A DNA stretch of 47,361 nt, taken from Pelobacter sp. UBA6812 (lineage in GTDB: Bacteria; Desulfobacterota; Desulfuromonadia; Desulfuromonadales; Syntrophotaleaceae). Shown here piece by piece: positions 1 to 7,909 of this stretch. The stretch spans positions 1 to 47,361 of the forward strand of contig DKEW01000014.1 in assembly GCA_002452265.1 (NCBI GenBank), written 5' to 3'. The notes under the pieces were generated by a model. The model was given only the letters and a program-made list of their open reading frames with translations. It was not told the DNA's origin and searched no databases. Position numbers and translations under genes: made by a program. How positions within the stretch are numbered: the stretch's first letter is position 1; every line of letters starts with the position of its first letter.

Positions 1-1
1 G

Positions 2-1198
2 CTTATAGAAAAAGCCTCGACCGTAAGTTGCCAGGGACGCAAGGAAGAAGAGGAAGAATGGGGCGATTTGGCCAAATCGATCGGATTCCTGGTAGGCTCC
101 TGTCCGGAGATGCGGCACCTGGTTTCTCTGGCCTACAAAATCGCCCCCAAGGATATCAGCGTCCTTATTCAGGGCGAAACCGGTACTGGCAAGGAAGTCC
201 TGGCGCGCTTCATTCACACGGCCTCAGCCCGTGCCGAGCAGATGTTCATCCCTATCAACTGCGGAGCCCTATCCGATAATCTGCTCGAAAGCGAACTTTT
301 CGGTCATGAACGCGGTTCTTTTACCGGCGCCGGAAACATGCGTCGAGGTATCTTCGAGATGGCTAACAAGGGTACCTTGTTTCTGGATGAGATCGGCGAA
401 GCCAGCCTGTCCATTCAGGTCAAGTTACTGCGCGTGCTGGAAACCGGAGAATTCATGCGCTTGGGTGGGGAAAAGCAGATTCACTGCGATGTGCGCGTGA
501 TCTCGGCTTCCAACGTTGACTTGGAAGACGCCATGCTGCAGCGGGACTTTCGCGAGGACCTTTTCTATCGCTTGAATGTTGTTAAACTCGTAATCCCTCC
601 GCTTCGTTCCCGCACGGAAGATATACCGATGCTGGCCAAATATTTCGTCAAGCAGTTCAATCCGACCTTGACCCTGTCGGAGGAAATACTGGAACTGCTT
701 TGTCAGTATGACTGGCCGGGCAATATCCGAGAGCTGTCCAATACCCTCCGGCAGGCGGTTGCGCTGTGCGATGGCAAAGTCATTCTGCCGGAACACTTTT
801 CCGGTAAGCTGACCGCCAGCAAACCCCGGCCCCTGTATAATGGTCAAGGCGTTATGGCTGCCCCGGTAGTCGCTGCCGCGACCGATTGTTCTCCGCCGCC
901 TCTGGAAAGGTTTTGGGAACATTATGGAACTCCGGAAGCCTTGTCCCAGCTTTCAGATGGTGAGCTTGCTCAACTGCTGCACTCACTTCGGGGGCTCGAA
1001 TCGAATCTTCATGCGGTGATGCGTAAAAAGGGGTTGTCTTCGGAAGGCAGTGAGGCGTTGCGGGATTCGGAAGCGGCCTCCATCCAGCGTACCTTGTTGC
1101 AGCACCGCTGGAACATCACCGAGACGGCCCGCGCTTTGGGTATCGCACGCAATACCCTGCATCGTAAGATCAAAAAATACGGTTTGCAGAACCAGTAA
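2..1198 (+). CDS. sigma-54-dependent transcriptional activator, 5' truncated by the window edge
   Basis: The reading frame is open from base 2, so the N-terminal sensory part lies outside the window; 398 residues are visible. A glutamate-rich linker (codons from about 41 to 61) precedes an AAA+ domain. Visible motifs are Walker A GETGTGKE (about 172-195), the sigma-54 contact loop in the form GSFTGA rather than the usual GAFTGA, and Walker B LFLDEIGE. The C-terminus has a Fis-type helix-turn-helix (ITETARALGIARNTLHRKI). Family knowledge: such proteins remodel RNA polymerase-sigma-54 at -24/-12 promoters. The linker and HTH resemble AcoR-like (GAF-AAA-Fis) regulators, but without the N-terminus the signal is unknown. 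The start codon and target are not visible. The gene ends at a strong terminator and is convergent with rnf. Confidence 0.9.
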   Translation, partial: LIEKASTVSCQGRKEEEEEWGDLAKSIGFLVGSCPEMRHLVSLAYKIAPKDISVLIQGETGTGKEVLARFIHTASARAEQMFIPINCGALSDNLLESELFGHERGSFTGAGNMRRGIFEMANKGTLFLDEIGEASLSIQVKLLRVLETGEFMRLGGEKQIHCDVRVISASNVDLEDAMLQRDFREDLFYRLNVVKLVIPPLRSRTEDIPMLAKYFVKQFNPTLTLSEEILELLCQYDWPGNIRELSNTLRQAVALCDGKVILPEHFSGKLTASKPRPLYNGQGVMAAPVVAAATDCSPPPLERFWEHYGTPEALSQLSDGELAQLLHSLRGLESNLHAVMRKKGLSSEGSEALRDSEAASIQRTLLQHRWNITETARALGIARNTLHRKIKKYGLQNQ

Positions 1199-1220
1199 GG
1201 ATTTTGGCTGTTAGCCAATT

Positions 1221-1267
1221 CTTAAACACGAAAACCCCCGATGATGTCGGGGGTTTTCGTGTTTAAG
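1221..1267. terminator. bidirectional rho-independent terminator between the sigma-54 activator and rnfE
   Basis: A perfect 21-bp inverted repeat (1221-1241 and 1247-1267) has a 5-base loop. It contains a CCCCCGA/TCGGGGG core flanked by AAAA and TTTT, so it can work on both strands. It serves the convergent genes on each side. Confidence 0.9.
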
Positions 1268-1277
1268 GGGGATCGTG

Positions 1278-1886
1278 TCAGTTTCTGGTTGCGGGAGGCT
1301 TGCGCTTTGGCCGACTGTTGATGGCGGCCAGCAGGAATCCCAGCGCTAGAAACGCACCGGGTGGAAGTACCATCAGCAGCATGGGGTGAAAGCTGGAGTA
1401 AGGCAGTGGAAGGCCAAACACTTGGCCTGCGCCAAGCAGTTCCCTGACAGCTCCGAGTGACACCAGCGCCAGGGTGAAGCCGAGCCCCATGCCTGCGCCA
1501 TCGGCTATCGAAGCCAGCATCGGCTGTCGCGATGCAAAGGCTTCTGCCCGGCCTAAAATAAGGCAATTGACCACGATCAAGGGGATGAAAATTCCCAGAG
1601 CCTGATACAACGAGAAAGCATAGGCTTCCATCACCAGTTGCACCACGGTGACAAAGGTGGCGATGATCACGATAAACGCAGGGATGCGTACTTTTCCCGG
1701 TATAATGCGCCGCATGGCCGATATCGCCATATTGGAGCACAGCAGTACAAAAGTGGTAGCCAAGCCCATGCCCAGGCCGTTCTTGGCACTGGTGGTCACC
1801 GCCAGGGTTGGGCACATGCCGAGCACCAGCCTGAAAATAGCGTTGTTGCTCCATAATCCCCGAATGAAAATATCGGCCGGTCTCAT
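1278..1886 (-). CDS. rnfE: Rnf electron transport complex subunit RnfE
   Basis: A 202-residue, highly hydrophobic protein of the RnfE/NqrD family, with about six predicted membrane helices. It has the typical start NNAIFRLVLGMCPTLAVT and the central IFIPLIVVNCLILGRAEAFA stretch. In the Rnf complex RnfA and RnfE are paired inner-membrane subunits that carry electrons across the membrane through a shared iron-sulfur centre; the conserved Cys of GMCP and of NCLILGR are present. It is the last gene of rnfABCDGE and overlaps rnfG by 4 bases (ATGA type), which implies translational coupling. The C-terminus is basic (RPKRKPPATRN) and probably cytoplasmic. Confidence 0.96.
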   Translation of the reverse strand: MRPADIFIRGLWSNNAIFRLVLGMCPTLAVTTSAKNGLGMGLATTFVLLCSNMAISAMRRIIPGKVRIPAFIVIIATFVTVVQLVMEAYAFSLYQALGIFIPLIVVNCLILGRAEAFASRQPMLASIADGAGMGLGFTLALVSLGAVRELLGAGQVFGLPLPYSSFHPMLLMVLPPGAFLALGFLLAAINSRPKRKPPATRN

Positions 1887-2488
1887 GGTTGCACCGTGGG
1901 GGCGGTGAGGATTATCGTCTTGTGGCGGAGATAACCTTCCAACCCGGCGGACAGGCCTTCTACCACCGCCCGCGAGGAGATGGTGGCGCCGCTGATTTGA
2001 TCGAAATCGCCACCGTCTTTGGTTACCTTCCAGCGTGAAGCAGTCAGTCCCTTGCCCAGGAATTGGGCGCGAAAACCCTCTTCTTCAATGCGGTTTCCCA
2101 GTCCGGGCGTTTCATTCTGTTGCAGAATTGCCAAACCGAGAAGTTCCCCGCTCGGTGCGACCCCTACCATCATGCGGATCGGGCCACCATACCCATGAGC
2201 TGCCTCAACTTGAAAAGCGATCGCAACAATCTCACCCCGTCGGCGCCCCCGATAGTAGGTGGTCGGTGTCGAGGGGGCACCGGTTGATGATTGCATAGCC
2301 GGGGTGACGGTATCCCGGTCCGGCGCGTTGTCAACCTCGGGCAGCACTGTCCGCAAGGCTTGAAGTTGCTGATGTCGATATTGTTCCTTTATCGGCTGGC
2401 GGGTACAGTGCTCCGTGGTCCCCAATACCAGGCCGGATAAAGCGGTTATCAACGTCAGCACCAGTACATACCGCAATCGATCATTCAT
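1883..2488 (-). CDS. rnfG: Rnf electron transport complex subunit RnfG (covalent FMN)
   Basis: A 201-residue protein with one N-terminal membrane anchor (about residues 6-23) and a periplasmic FMN-binding domain. The flavinylation motif SGAT is at residues 166-169 (Thr169 is the expected FMN phosphoester site), after the conserved ETPGLGNRI stretch. RnfG passes electrons between RnfD and the membrane subunits. It overlaps rnfD and rnfE by 4 bases each, so the order C-D-G-E is tightly coupled. The linker at about residues 54-78, rich in Ser, Thr and Pro, is longer than I would expect, and I assign no function to it. Confidence 0.96.
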   Translation of the reverse strand: MNDRLRYVLVLTLITALSGLVLGTTEHCTRQPIKEQYRHQQLQALRTVLPEVDNAPDRDTVTPAMQSSTGAPSTPTTYYRGRRRGEIVAIAFQVEAAHGYGGPIRMMVGVAPSGELLGLAILQQNETPGLGNRIEEEGFRAQFLGKGLTASRWKVTKDGGDFDQISGATISSRAVVEGLSAGLEGYLRHKTIILTAPTVQP

Positions 2489-3489
2489 GCCAGCTCCCTG
2501 GAACGATCCATGCCAAAAGGTCGCGGTACCACGTAACGGTCAATCAGCGGGGTCACGGCGTTCATGAGCAGAATGGAAAATGCGACCCCCTCAGGATAGC
2601 TGCCGAACAGGCGGATCAACACGGTAAACAGTCCGCAACCGCACCCGAACAACAGCATGCCCCTGGAGGTCAGCGGCGAGGTAACCAGGTCGGTTGCCAT
2701 ATAGCAGGCTCCCAGCATCAGTCCCCCGGAAACCAGATGAAACGCGGGATGGGGGTAGCGGCTGGGATCGATAAGCCAGAATGCTCCGGACAATAATGTC
2801 ACCGTACCGAGATAGCTGATCGGGATATGCCAGCTGATAACACCCCACCAGAGCAGAAACAGGGCACCGAGCAACAGAGCAAGTGCGGAAACCTCGCCCA
2901 GGCAGCCGGGCATGTTGCCCAGCAGATAACGACTGGAAAATCCGATGATATGCTGTGGCAGATGACCGGTAAGCATCACGGCGCTCTGACTTTCGCTCAG
3001 GGGGGTGGCAGCGGATATCGCATCGGCCAGAAACCGTCCAGGTTGCGGGGCGGTCCAGTGCGTCATGGCAGAGGGGAACGAAATCAGCAGGACAATGCGG
3101 GCAACCAGTGCCGGGTTGAAAGGATTATGCCCCAGTCCTCCGAATACCTGTTTTCCGACCACAATGGCAAGCGCTGCGCCCAGCAACGACAGCCACCAGG
3201 GGCTCGAAGCGGGCAGGTTGAAGGCGACCAGCAGACCGGTCAACGCTGCACTGCCGTCCCGAACGGTTATCGGTTGATCGGCCACTTTTTGCCACAAAGC
3301 TTCCATGGCCACCGAGCCCACCACACATATCAGTAACACGCGCAGGGCCGGCAAGCCGAACAGGTAGATGGACGTAGCCGCTGCCGGCAGCAGGGCCAGC
3401 AACACCGCGCCCATCATGCCTCGGGTGGTCAGACCTGCATGCAGATGGGGAGATGGAGAGACGATCAGCAATGGTGTCCGGGGCTCCAT
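2485..3489 (-). CDS. rnfD: Rnf electron transport complex subunit RnfD
   Basis: A 334-residue multi-spanning inner-membrane protein of the RnfD/NqrB family. The open frame extends further upstream inside rnfC, but the ATG at 3489 lies directly after the rnfC stop (3491-3493) and gives the standard N-terminus (SPSPHLHAG). RnfD binds FMN covalently through a threonine, here Thr162 in the sequence DAISAATPL. The usual family motif is SGATPL, so a glycine is replaced by alanine two residues before the flavin threonine. The conserved GGLGHNPFNPALVAR segment is present at about residues 117-131. RnfD is expected to take part in the ion-pumping step. It overlaps rnfG by 4 bases. Confidence 0.95.
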   Translation of the reverse strand: MEPRTPLLIVSPSPHLHAGLTTRGMMGAVLLALLPAAATSIYLFGLPALRVLLICVVGSVAMEALWQKVADQPITVRDGSAALTGLLVAFNLPASSPWWLSLLGAALAIVVGKQVFGGLGHNPFNPALVARIVLLISFPSAMTHWTAPQPGRFLADAISAATPLSESQSAVMLTGHLPQHIIGFSSRYLLGNMPGCLGEVSALALLLGALFLLWWGVISWHIPISYLGTVTLLSGAFWLIDPSRYPHPAFHLVSGGLMLGACYMATDLVTSPLTSRGMLLFGCGCGLFTVLIRLFGSYPEGVAFSILLMNAVTPLIDRYVVPRPFGMDRSRELA

Positions 3490-3490
3490 G

Positions 3491-4804
3491 TCAGATTCTC
3501 CTGCGTCGGGCCAGAATGGCACCTTTGGCATAACGGATCGATTGGACCAGCGGGATGTTAGCCGGACAGATAAAGGAACAGCTGCCACACTCGATGCAGT
3601 TGCGCGCCGCGAAGCGTTCCGCCAGTTCCAGCTCGTCACGGCGGGCAAAGTCGGCAATGAAGGTCGGTTGCAGGTTCATAGGGCAGGCGTTCACGCAGCG
3701 GCCGCATCGCACGCAAGGGCCAGCCGTGGTGGTGGGTAAATCCTGCCGACGGAATGCCAGTACCCCGCTGGTTCCACGCACCACCGGTACTGCGGGGGTA
3801 TGTTGCGCGGAGCCCATCATCGGCCCACCGAGGATGACCATGGCCGGCTCTTCAGTGACTCCGCAATGTTCCAGCAGATGGGCCACCGGAGTACCGATGC
3901 GAACCCGCAGGTTCTGGGGGCGCACAACCGCGGGACCGCTGATCGTTACCATCCGTTCGATGAGCGGACGCCCCCGCGTCACGGCATCGGTGAGGGCGGC
4001 GATGGTGCCGACATTTTGTACCAGCACCCCCACGTCCATAGGCAAGCCGCGCGCAGGTACCCGCCTTCCGGTCACGGCGTAGATAAGCTGCCGTTCGGCG
4101 CCCTGGGGATACTTGGTAGGCAGTACCGCCAACCCGATACCCCGTTTCTGGCAGTGCGGTGCCAGTAGCCTGGCCACATCGGGCTGGTTGTCTTCGAGGC
4201 CGATATAGGCGTGATCGGCACCGGATATTTCCTGTAAAATCTCCAGCCCGGTCAGAACCTTCTCCGTCTGTTCCAGCAGCACCCGGCGATCGGCTGTCAG
4301 CCAGGGTTCGCACTCGACCGCGTTGACGATCACCGTATCGATGACCTTGCCCTGCGGTGGATCGAGTTTGACATGGGTCGGGAATGCGGCGCCGCCCATG
4401 CCGACCACCCCCGCCTCGCGGATGCGCTCCAACATGGCCTCGACGCTTAAAACGTGAAAACTCTGTTTTTGATATTCATCGGCCCACGTGTCGGCTCCAT
4501 CCGGTTGCAATACCACAGCCGGCAGATCTGCGCCGCAAGGATGGGGACGCGGCTCCACGGCGGTAACCAGTCCGGAGGTCGAAGCATGCACCGGCACCGA
4601 GACAAATCCATTTGCCCGTCCCACCAGCTGTCCCCGCGCTACCCACTGGCCGGCGGTGACGCAAGGCAGTGCCGGCGCACCGACATGTTGGGCTAGCGGG
4701 ATGACCAGTTCGGCAGGCAGGGGGCAAATCTCGCTACGTGCATCAGCTGTAGCGGTTTTATGTCCCGGCGGGTGTGTGCCCCCGGGAAAGCTGGGTTGGA
4801 TCAT
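3491..4804 (-). CDS. rnfC: Rnf electron transport complex subunit RnfC (NADH-binding, 2x4Fe-4S)
   Basis: A 437-residue soluble subunit. The N-terminal RnfC barrel is followed by a flavin/NADH-binding region with GMGGAAFPTHVKL and VNAVECEPWLTADRR. Next comes a SLBB-like section and a ferredoxin-like domain with two CxxCxxCxxxCP motifs, at residues 364-375 (CVRCGRCVNACP) and 403-414 (CIECGSCSFICP). RnfC is the NAD(H)-reacting end of the complex at the cytoplasmic face. It overlaps rnfB by 4 bases and ends one base before the rnfD ATG. The length is close to the short (non-enterobacterial) RnfC form, without the long alanine/lysine-rich tail of E. coli RsxC. Confidence 0.97.
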   Translation of the reverse strand: MIQPSFPGGTHPPGHKTATADARSEICPLPAELVIPLAQHVGAPALPCVTAGQWVARGQLVGRANGFVSVPVHASTSGLVTAVEPRPHPCGADLPAVVLQPDGADTWADEYQKQSFHVLSVEAMLERIREAGVVGMGGAAFPTHVKLDPPQGKVIDTVIVNAVECEPWLTADRRVLLEQTEKVLTGLEILQEISGADHAYIGLEDNQPDVARLLAPHCQKRGIGLAVLPTKYPQGAERQLIYAVTGRRVPARGLPMDVGVLVQNVGTIAALTDAVTRGRPLIERMVTISGPAVVRPQNLRVRIGTPVAHLLEHCGVTEEPAMVILGGPMMGSAQHTPAVPVVRGTSGVLAFRRQDLPTTTAGPCVRCGRCVNACPMNLQPTFIADFARRDELELAERFAARNCIECGSCSFICPANIPLVQSIRYAKGAILARRRRI

Positions 4805-5649
4805 GGTGTCGAACGCTCCCTGACTGAATGCGGCGTGGGCAAGGTCTGATTGTTGCCTTGTTCGTCAAGATTTAGAATGCAGTGATGGGGGCAGCGCGCT
4901 ATCGCTTCGGCCATGGTTGATGGTTCGCCGTAGCCGTAGCGGACTTTCGCCAGAAAACTGTCCATGACAAAACTCTCCGGAGCAGTTCGCACGCAGAGAC
5001 GGCAACCGAGGCAGCCTGCGTTGCAGTAGCTTTTTACCCTGGCGGAGCTTTCACGGTTGTTGCACAAAACGTGAATGGTCTCGTTTGCCGGGGCCAACGC
5101 CAGCACTTGGCGTGGACAGATCGTTACGCACAGGCCACAGCCGGTGCAACGGCTGCGATTCACCATGGCCAGGCCACGGCTATCGATGGCCAGAGCGTCA
5201 AAGGGGCAATGCTGTACGCAACTGCCCAAACCCAGACAACCCGCAGGACAGAGCTTGGGCCCGCGGGCCAGCTTTTGCGCGGCCCGACAATCCTGCAGTC
5301 CCTGATATGCGTACTTGAGCCGGGCATGCTGCAGATCGCCCTGGCAGCGCACCACGGCAATCTGGGGTGGTCGTTCGGTTACCGCCACACCAAGAATCGT
5401 GGCGATGCGCTTCAATGTTTCCGCCCCGCCCGGTCTGCACAAGTCAGGCTTGGCTGTGCCGGCCACCAGCGCACGCGCGTAAGCATCGCAGCCGGGAAAG
5501 CCGCAGGCCCCGCAGTTGGCCCCCGCCAGTATGTCCATCAGCGCTACCTGCCGGGGATCGACGGTGACAGCAAAACGGCGTGCCGCCATCCCCAACAACA
5601 GAGCCGCCACGAAACCCAGACTTCCCAGACAGATCACCGCAGCCATCAT
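4801..5649 (-). CDS. rnfB: Rnf electron transport complex subunit RnfB (ferredoxin-accepting, multiple Fe-S)
   Basis: A 282-residue protein with an N-terminal membrane anchor (about 3-21). A four-Cys 4Fe-4S domain follows (C46, C49, C54, C71; NCGACGFPGC). The ferredoxin-type motifs are C134/138/144/148, C168/171/174/178 and a further cluster-like set C209/213/216/219 with C253. RnfB accepts electrons from reduced ferredoxin and passes them into the membrane subunits. The extra C-terminal cysteine set makes this the long RnfB form rather than the enterobacterial one. It starts 13 bases after rnfA and overlaps rnfC. Confidence 0.96.
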   Translation of the reverse strand: MMAAVICLGSLGFVAALLLGMAARRFAVTVDPRQVALMDILAGANCGACGFPGCDAYARALVAGTAKPDLCRPGGAETLKRIATILGVAVTERPPQIAVVRCQGDLQHARLKYAYQGLQDCRAAQKLARGPKLCPAGCLGLGSCVQHCPFDALAIDSRGLAMVNRSRCTGCGLCVTICPRQVLALAPANETIHVLCNNRESSARVKSYCNAGCLGCRLCVRTAPESFVMDSFLAKVRYGYGEPSTMAEAIARCPHHCILNLDEQGNNQTLPTPHSVRERSTP

Positions 5650-5662
5650 GGTCGTATCGCTT

Positions 5663-6244
5663 TCAATTCGGCACCAGGCCGGCGAACCCCATAAAGGCCA
5701 GGGCCAGCAACCCGGCGGTGATCAATTCGATAGGGGTGCCGCGAAAAATCCTGGGCACGGGGCAAAGGGTCAACCGTTCGCGCAGGCCGGCATACAGTAC
5801 CATGGCAAGGGTAAAGCCAAGCGCGGCGCCAAACGCGAAGACCAGGCTCTGCACAAAACTGTAGTTTCGCTGGATATTCAGTACCGCAAGCCCCAGAACC
5901 GCGCAATTCGTGGTAATCAGAGGCAGGAAAATGCCCAGGGATTGATACAGAACCGGTGAGGATTTACGCACGATCATTTCCACCATCTGCACCAGCGTGG
6001 CGATGACCAGAATAAAAGCAATGGTTTGCAGGTAATCGAGGTTGAAAGGGGTCAGCACCAGATACTGCAGCAACCAGGTACAGGCGCTCGCAACCACCAT
6101 CACAAAGGTCACGGCCATGCCCATACCGAGGGCTGTTTCCACCTTTTTGGAGACGCCCAGAAAAGGGCATAAACCGAGAAACCTTGCCAACACGAAGTTG
6201 TTGACGAAGACTGCTCCGACCATGATTAACAGCAGGCTTTTCAT
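5663..6244 (-). CDS. rnfA: Rnf electron transport complex subunit RnfA, first gene of rnfABCDGE
   Basis: A 193-residue, six-helix inner-membrane protein of the RnfA/NqrE family (VNNFVLARFLGLCPFLGVSK, and LITTNCAVLGLAV with the conserved Cys). The ATG at 6244 is preferred over an in-frame TTG at 6277 because GGGAG precedes it by 7 bases and it gives the usual N-terminus MKSLLLIMVGAVFVNNF. RnfA pairs with RnfE. It is the promoter-proximal gene of a six-gene operon in the order A-B-C-D-G-E. About 200 bp separate it from the divergent hemL. No response-regulator or sigma-54 site was identified with confidence upstream. Confidence 0.95.
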   Translation of the reverse strand: MKSLLLIMVGAVFVNNFVLARFLGLCPFLGVSKKVETALGMGMAVTFVMVVASACTWLLQYLVLTPFNLDYLQTIAFILVIATLVQMVEMIVRKSSPVLYQSLGIFLPLITTNCAVLGLAVLNIQRNYSFVQSLVFAFGAALGFTLAMVLYAGLRERLTLCPVPRIFRGTPIELITAGLLALAFMGFAGLVPN

Positions 6245-6360
6245 GAAATCTCCCAGACCGGCAATACGCTCGATCAACCGACCGTTAGCTTATCGCAGTC
6301 GAAATGACGAAGCAATTTCTAATTTATTCCAGAGCATGACAGGTTTGGGCATTTCCTTTC

Positions 6361-6389
6361 TTGACAGTGATCAGGTCGCGTGATAGTCA
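6361..6389 (+). promoter_or_regulatory. possible sigma-70 promoter for hemL
   Basis: A perfect -35 hexamer TTGACA at 6361-6366 is followed, after 17 bases, by the weak -10 TAGTCA at 6384-6389. This lies about 57 bases before the hemL ATG. The -10 is poor, so the call rests mainly on the -35 and position. Confidence 0.35.
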
Positions 6390-6445
6390 AAAACCTTGAA
6401 TACCAGTCCAATCGTTTTTAACCCCACCATCAGGAAAGATTTCCC

Positions 6446-7729
6446 ATGCCCTATTCGCAATCCGCCCTGCTTTTCGAACGCGCCCGCAAAGTTATCCCTG
6501 GCGGCGTCAACAGCCCGGTTCGCGCTTTCAAGGCTGTCGGCCTCCACCCCTTGTTTATCGAAAGAGCCGAAGGCAGCGCCCTTTTTGATGCCGACGGCAA
6601 TCGTTATATCGACTATGTCGGTTCCTGGGGGCCGATGATCGTCGGCCACAGCCACCCCAAGGTGGTTGAAGCCATTAGGGCGGCCGCCGGCCGAGGGACT
6701 TCTTACGGTGCCCCCACCGCACTGGAAATCGACCTGGCCGAGCAGGTCTGCGCCGCCTTTGCGAATATCGAAAGCGTACGCATGGTATCCTCCGGTACCG
6801 AAGCGACCATGAGTGCCATCCGCTTGGCGCGCGGCTTTACCGGTCGCGACAAGATCCTCAAATTCGAGGGTTGCTACCATGGCCATGCCGACAGCCTGCT
6901 GGTTGCCGCCGGTAGTGGCGTCGCCACCTTCGGGATTCCTGCCTCCCCCGGAGTGCCGGCGGACTTGGCCAAACATACCTTGACGGCACCCTATAACGAT
7001 CTGGCCACGGTTAAGGCGCTGGTCGACGAACACAAAGCGGATCTGGCGGCGATCATCCTCGAGCCGATCGCCGGCAACATGGGATGTATCCCGCCGCAAC
7101 CGGGTTTTCTGAAAGGTTTGCGACAGTTGTGCGACGCACACGGTGTACTGCTGATCATCGACGAGGTCATGACCGGCTTTCGCGTTGCATACGGCGGCGC
7201 CCAGCAACTCTATGGCGTTCATGGCGACCTTGTTTGCCTGGGCAAGATCATCGGCGGCGGGTTGCCGGTCGGCGCTTTTGGCGGCCGACGCGACATTATG
7301 CAGCGGTTGGCACCGGACGGCGATGTCTATCAGGCGGGTACCCTGTCGGGCAATCCCCTGGCCATGAGTGCGGGGCTGGCAACCTTGAAGCTGCTGCGCG
7401 AAGAGGGTGTCTACCAGCAGCTTGAGGATCGCAGCGTCTACCTGACTGAAGGTCTGCGCCAGGCTGCTTTGGCCGCCGGAGTGCCCGCCTGCCTGCAACG
7501 GGTCGGCAGTATGTTCTGCAACTATTTTCAGGCAGGCCCTGTTACTTCTTTTGAGGACGCCAAAACCAGCGATACCGAGGCGTTTGCAAAGTTCTTCGGT
7601 CTGATGCTGGAGAATGGAGTGCATCTGGCACCGTCCCAGTTCGAAGCCGGATTCGTCAGCCTGGCGCACTCCCGGCAGGATCTCGATCGTACCATCGAGG
7701 CGGCGCATCGTTCTTTGAAGGCTCTTTGA
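6446..7729 (+). CDS. hemL: glutamate-1-semialdehyde 2,1-aminomutase
   Basis: A 427-residue PLP enzyme that converts glutamate-1-semialdehyde to 5-aminolevulinate in the C5 route of tetrapyrrole synthesis. The N-terminus (PGGVNSPVRAF), the PLP phosphate loop (SSGTEATMSAIRLARG), the aspartate region (IIDEVMTGFRVA) and the Schiff-base lysine Lys267 in LGKIIGGGLPVGAFGG are all present. The length equals the family norm. It is monocistronic, divergent from rnf, and ends before a terminator. An AGGAAAG sequence lies about 8 bases before the ATG. Confidence 0.98.
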   Translation: MPYSQSALLFERARKVIPGGVNSPVRAFKAVGLHPLFIERAEGSALFDADGNRYIDYVGSWGPMIVGHSHPKVVEAIRAAAGRGTSYGAPTALEIDLAEQVCAAFANIESVRMVSSGTEATMSAIRLARGFTGRDKILKFEGCYHGHADSLLVAAGSGVATFGIPASPGVPADLAKHTLTAPYNDLATVKALVDEHKADLAAIILEPIAGNMGCIPPQPGFLKGLRQLCDAHGVLLIIDEVMTGFRVAYGGAQQLYGVHGDLVCLGKIIGGGLPVGAFGGRRDIMQRLAPDGDVYQAGTLSGNPLAMSAGLATLKLLREEGVYQQLEDRSVYLTEGLRQAALAAGVPACLQRVGSMFCNYFQAGPVTSFEDAKTSDTEAFAKFFGLMLENGVHLAPSQFEAGFVSLAHSRQDLDRTIEAAHRSLKAL

Positions 7730-7748
7730 TTTTTTAATTTCAAGATCG

Positions 7749-7793
7749 CGGGGGCGTATTCGGGAGTTATTCCCCGCGGCGTCCCCGTTTTTT
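7749..7793 (+). terminator. rho-independent terminator after hemL
   Basis: The stem CGGGGGCG (7749-7756) pairs with CGTCCCCG (7780-7787, one G-U), and six T follow (7788-7793). Confidence 0.65.
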
Positions 7794-7909
7794 GTCCGAT
7801 TGTGGCGGGTTCACACCGTTCAGTCTTTCGCCTGTCGGCCGCTCCACTCCAGATTGGTTAAAAAAAGGGCGATGACAAATCACAAGGGACAAAGGACAAG
7901 AGAGTTGCG

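Noticed and set aside
6371..7708. 445-codon minus-strand frame opposite hemL
   Set aside because: It lies wholly antisense to hemL, and hemL has all catalytic motifs; it is a shadow of a GC-rich gene.
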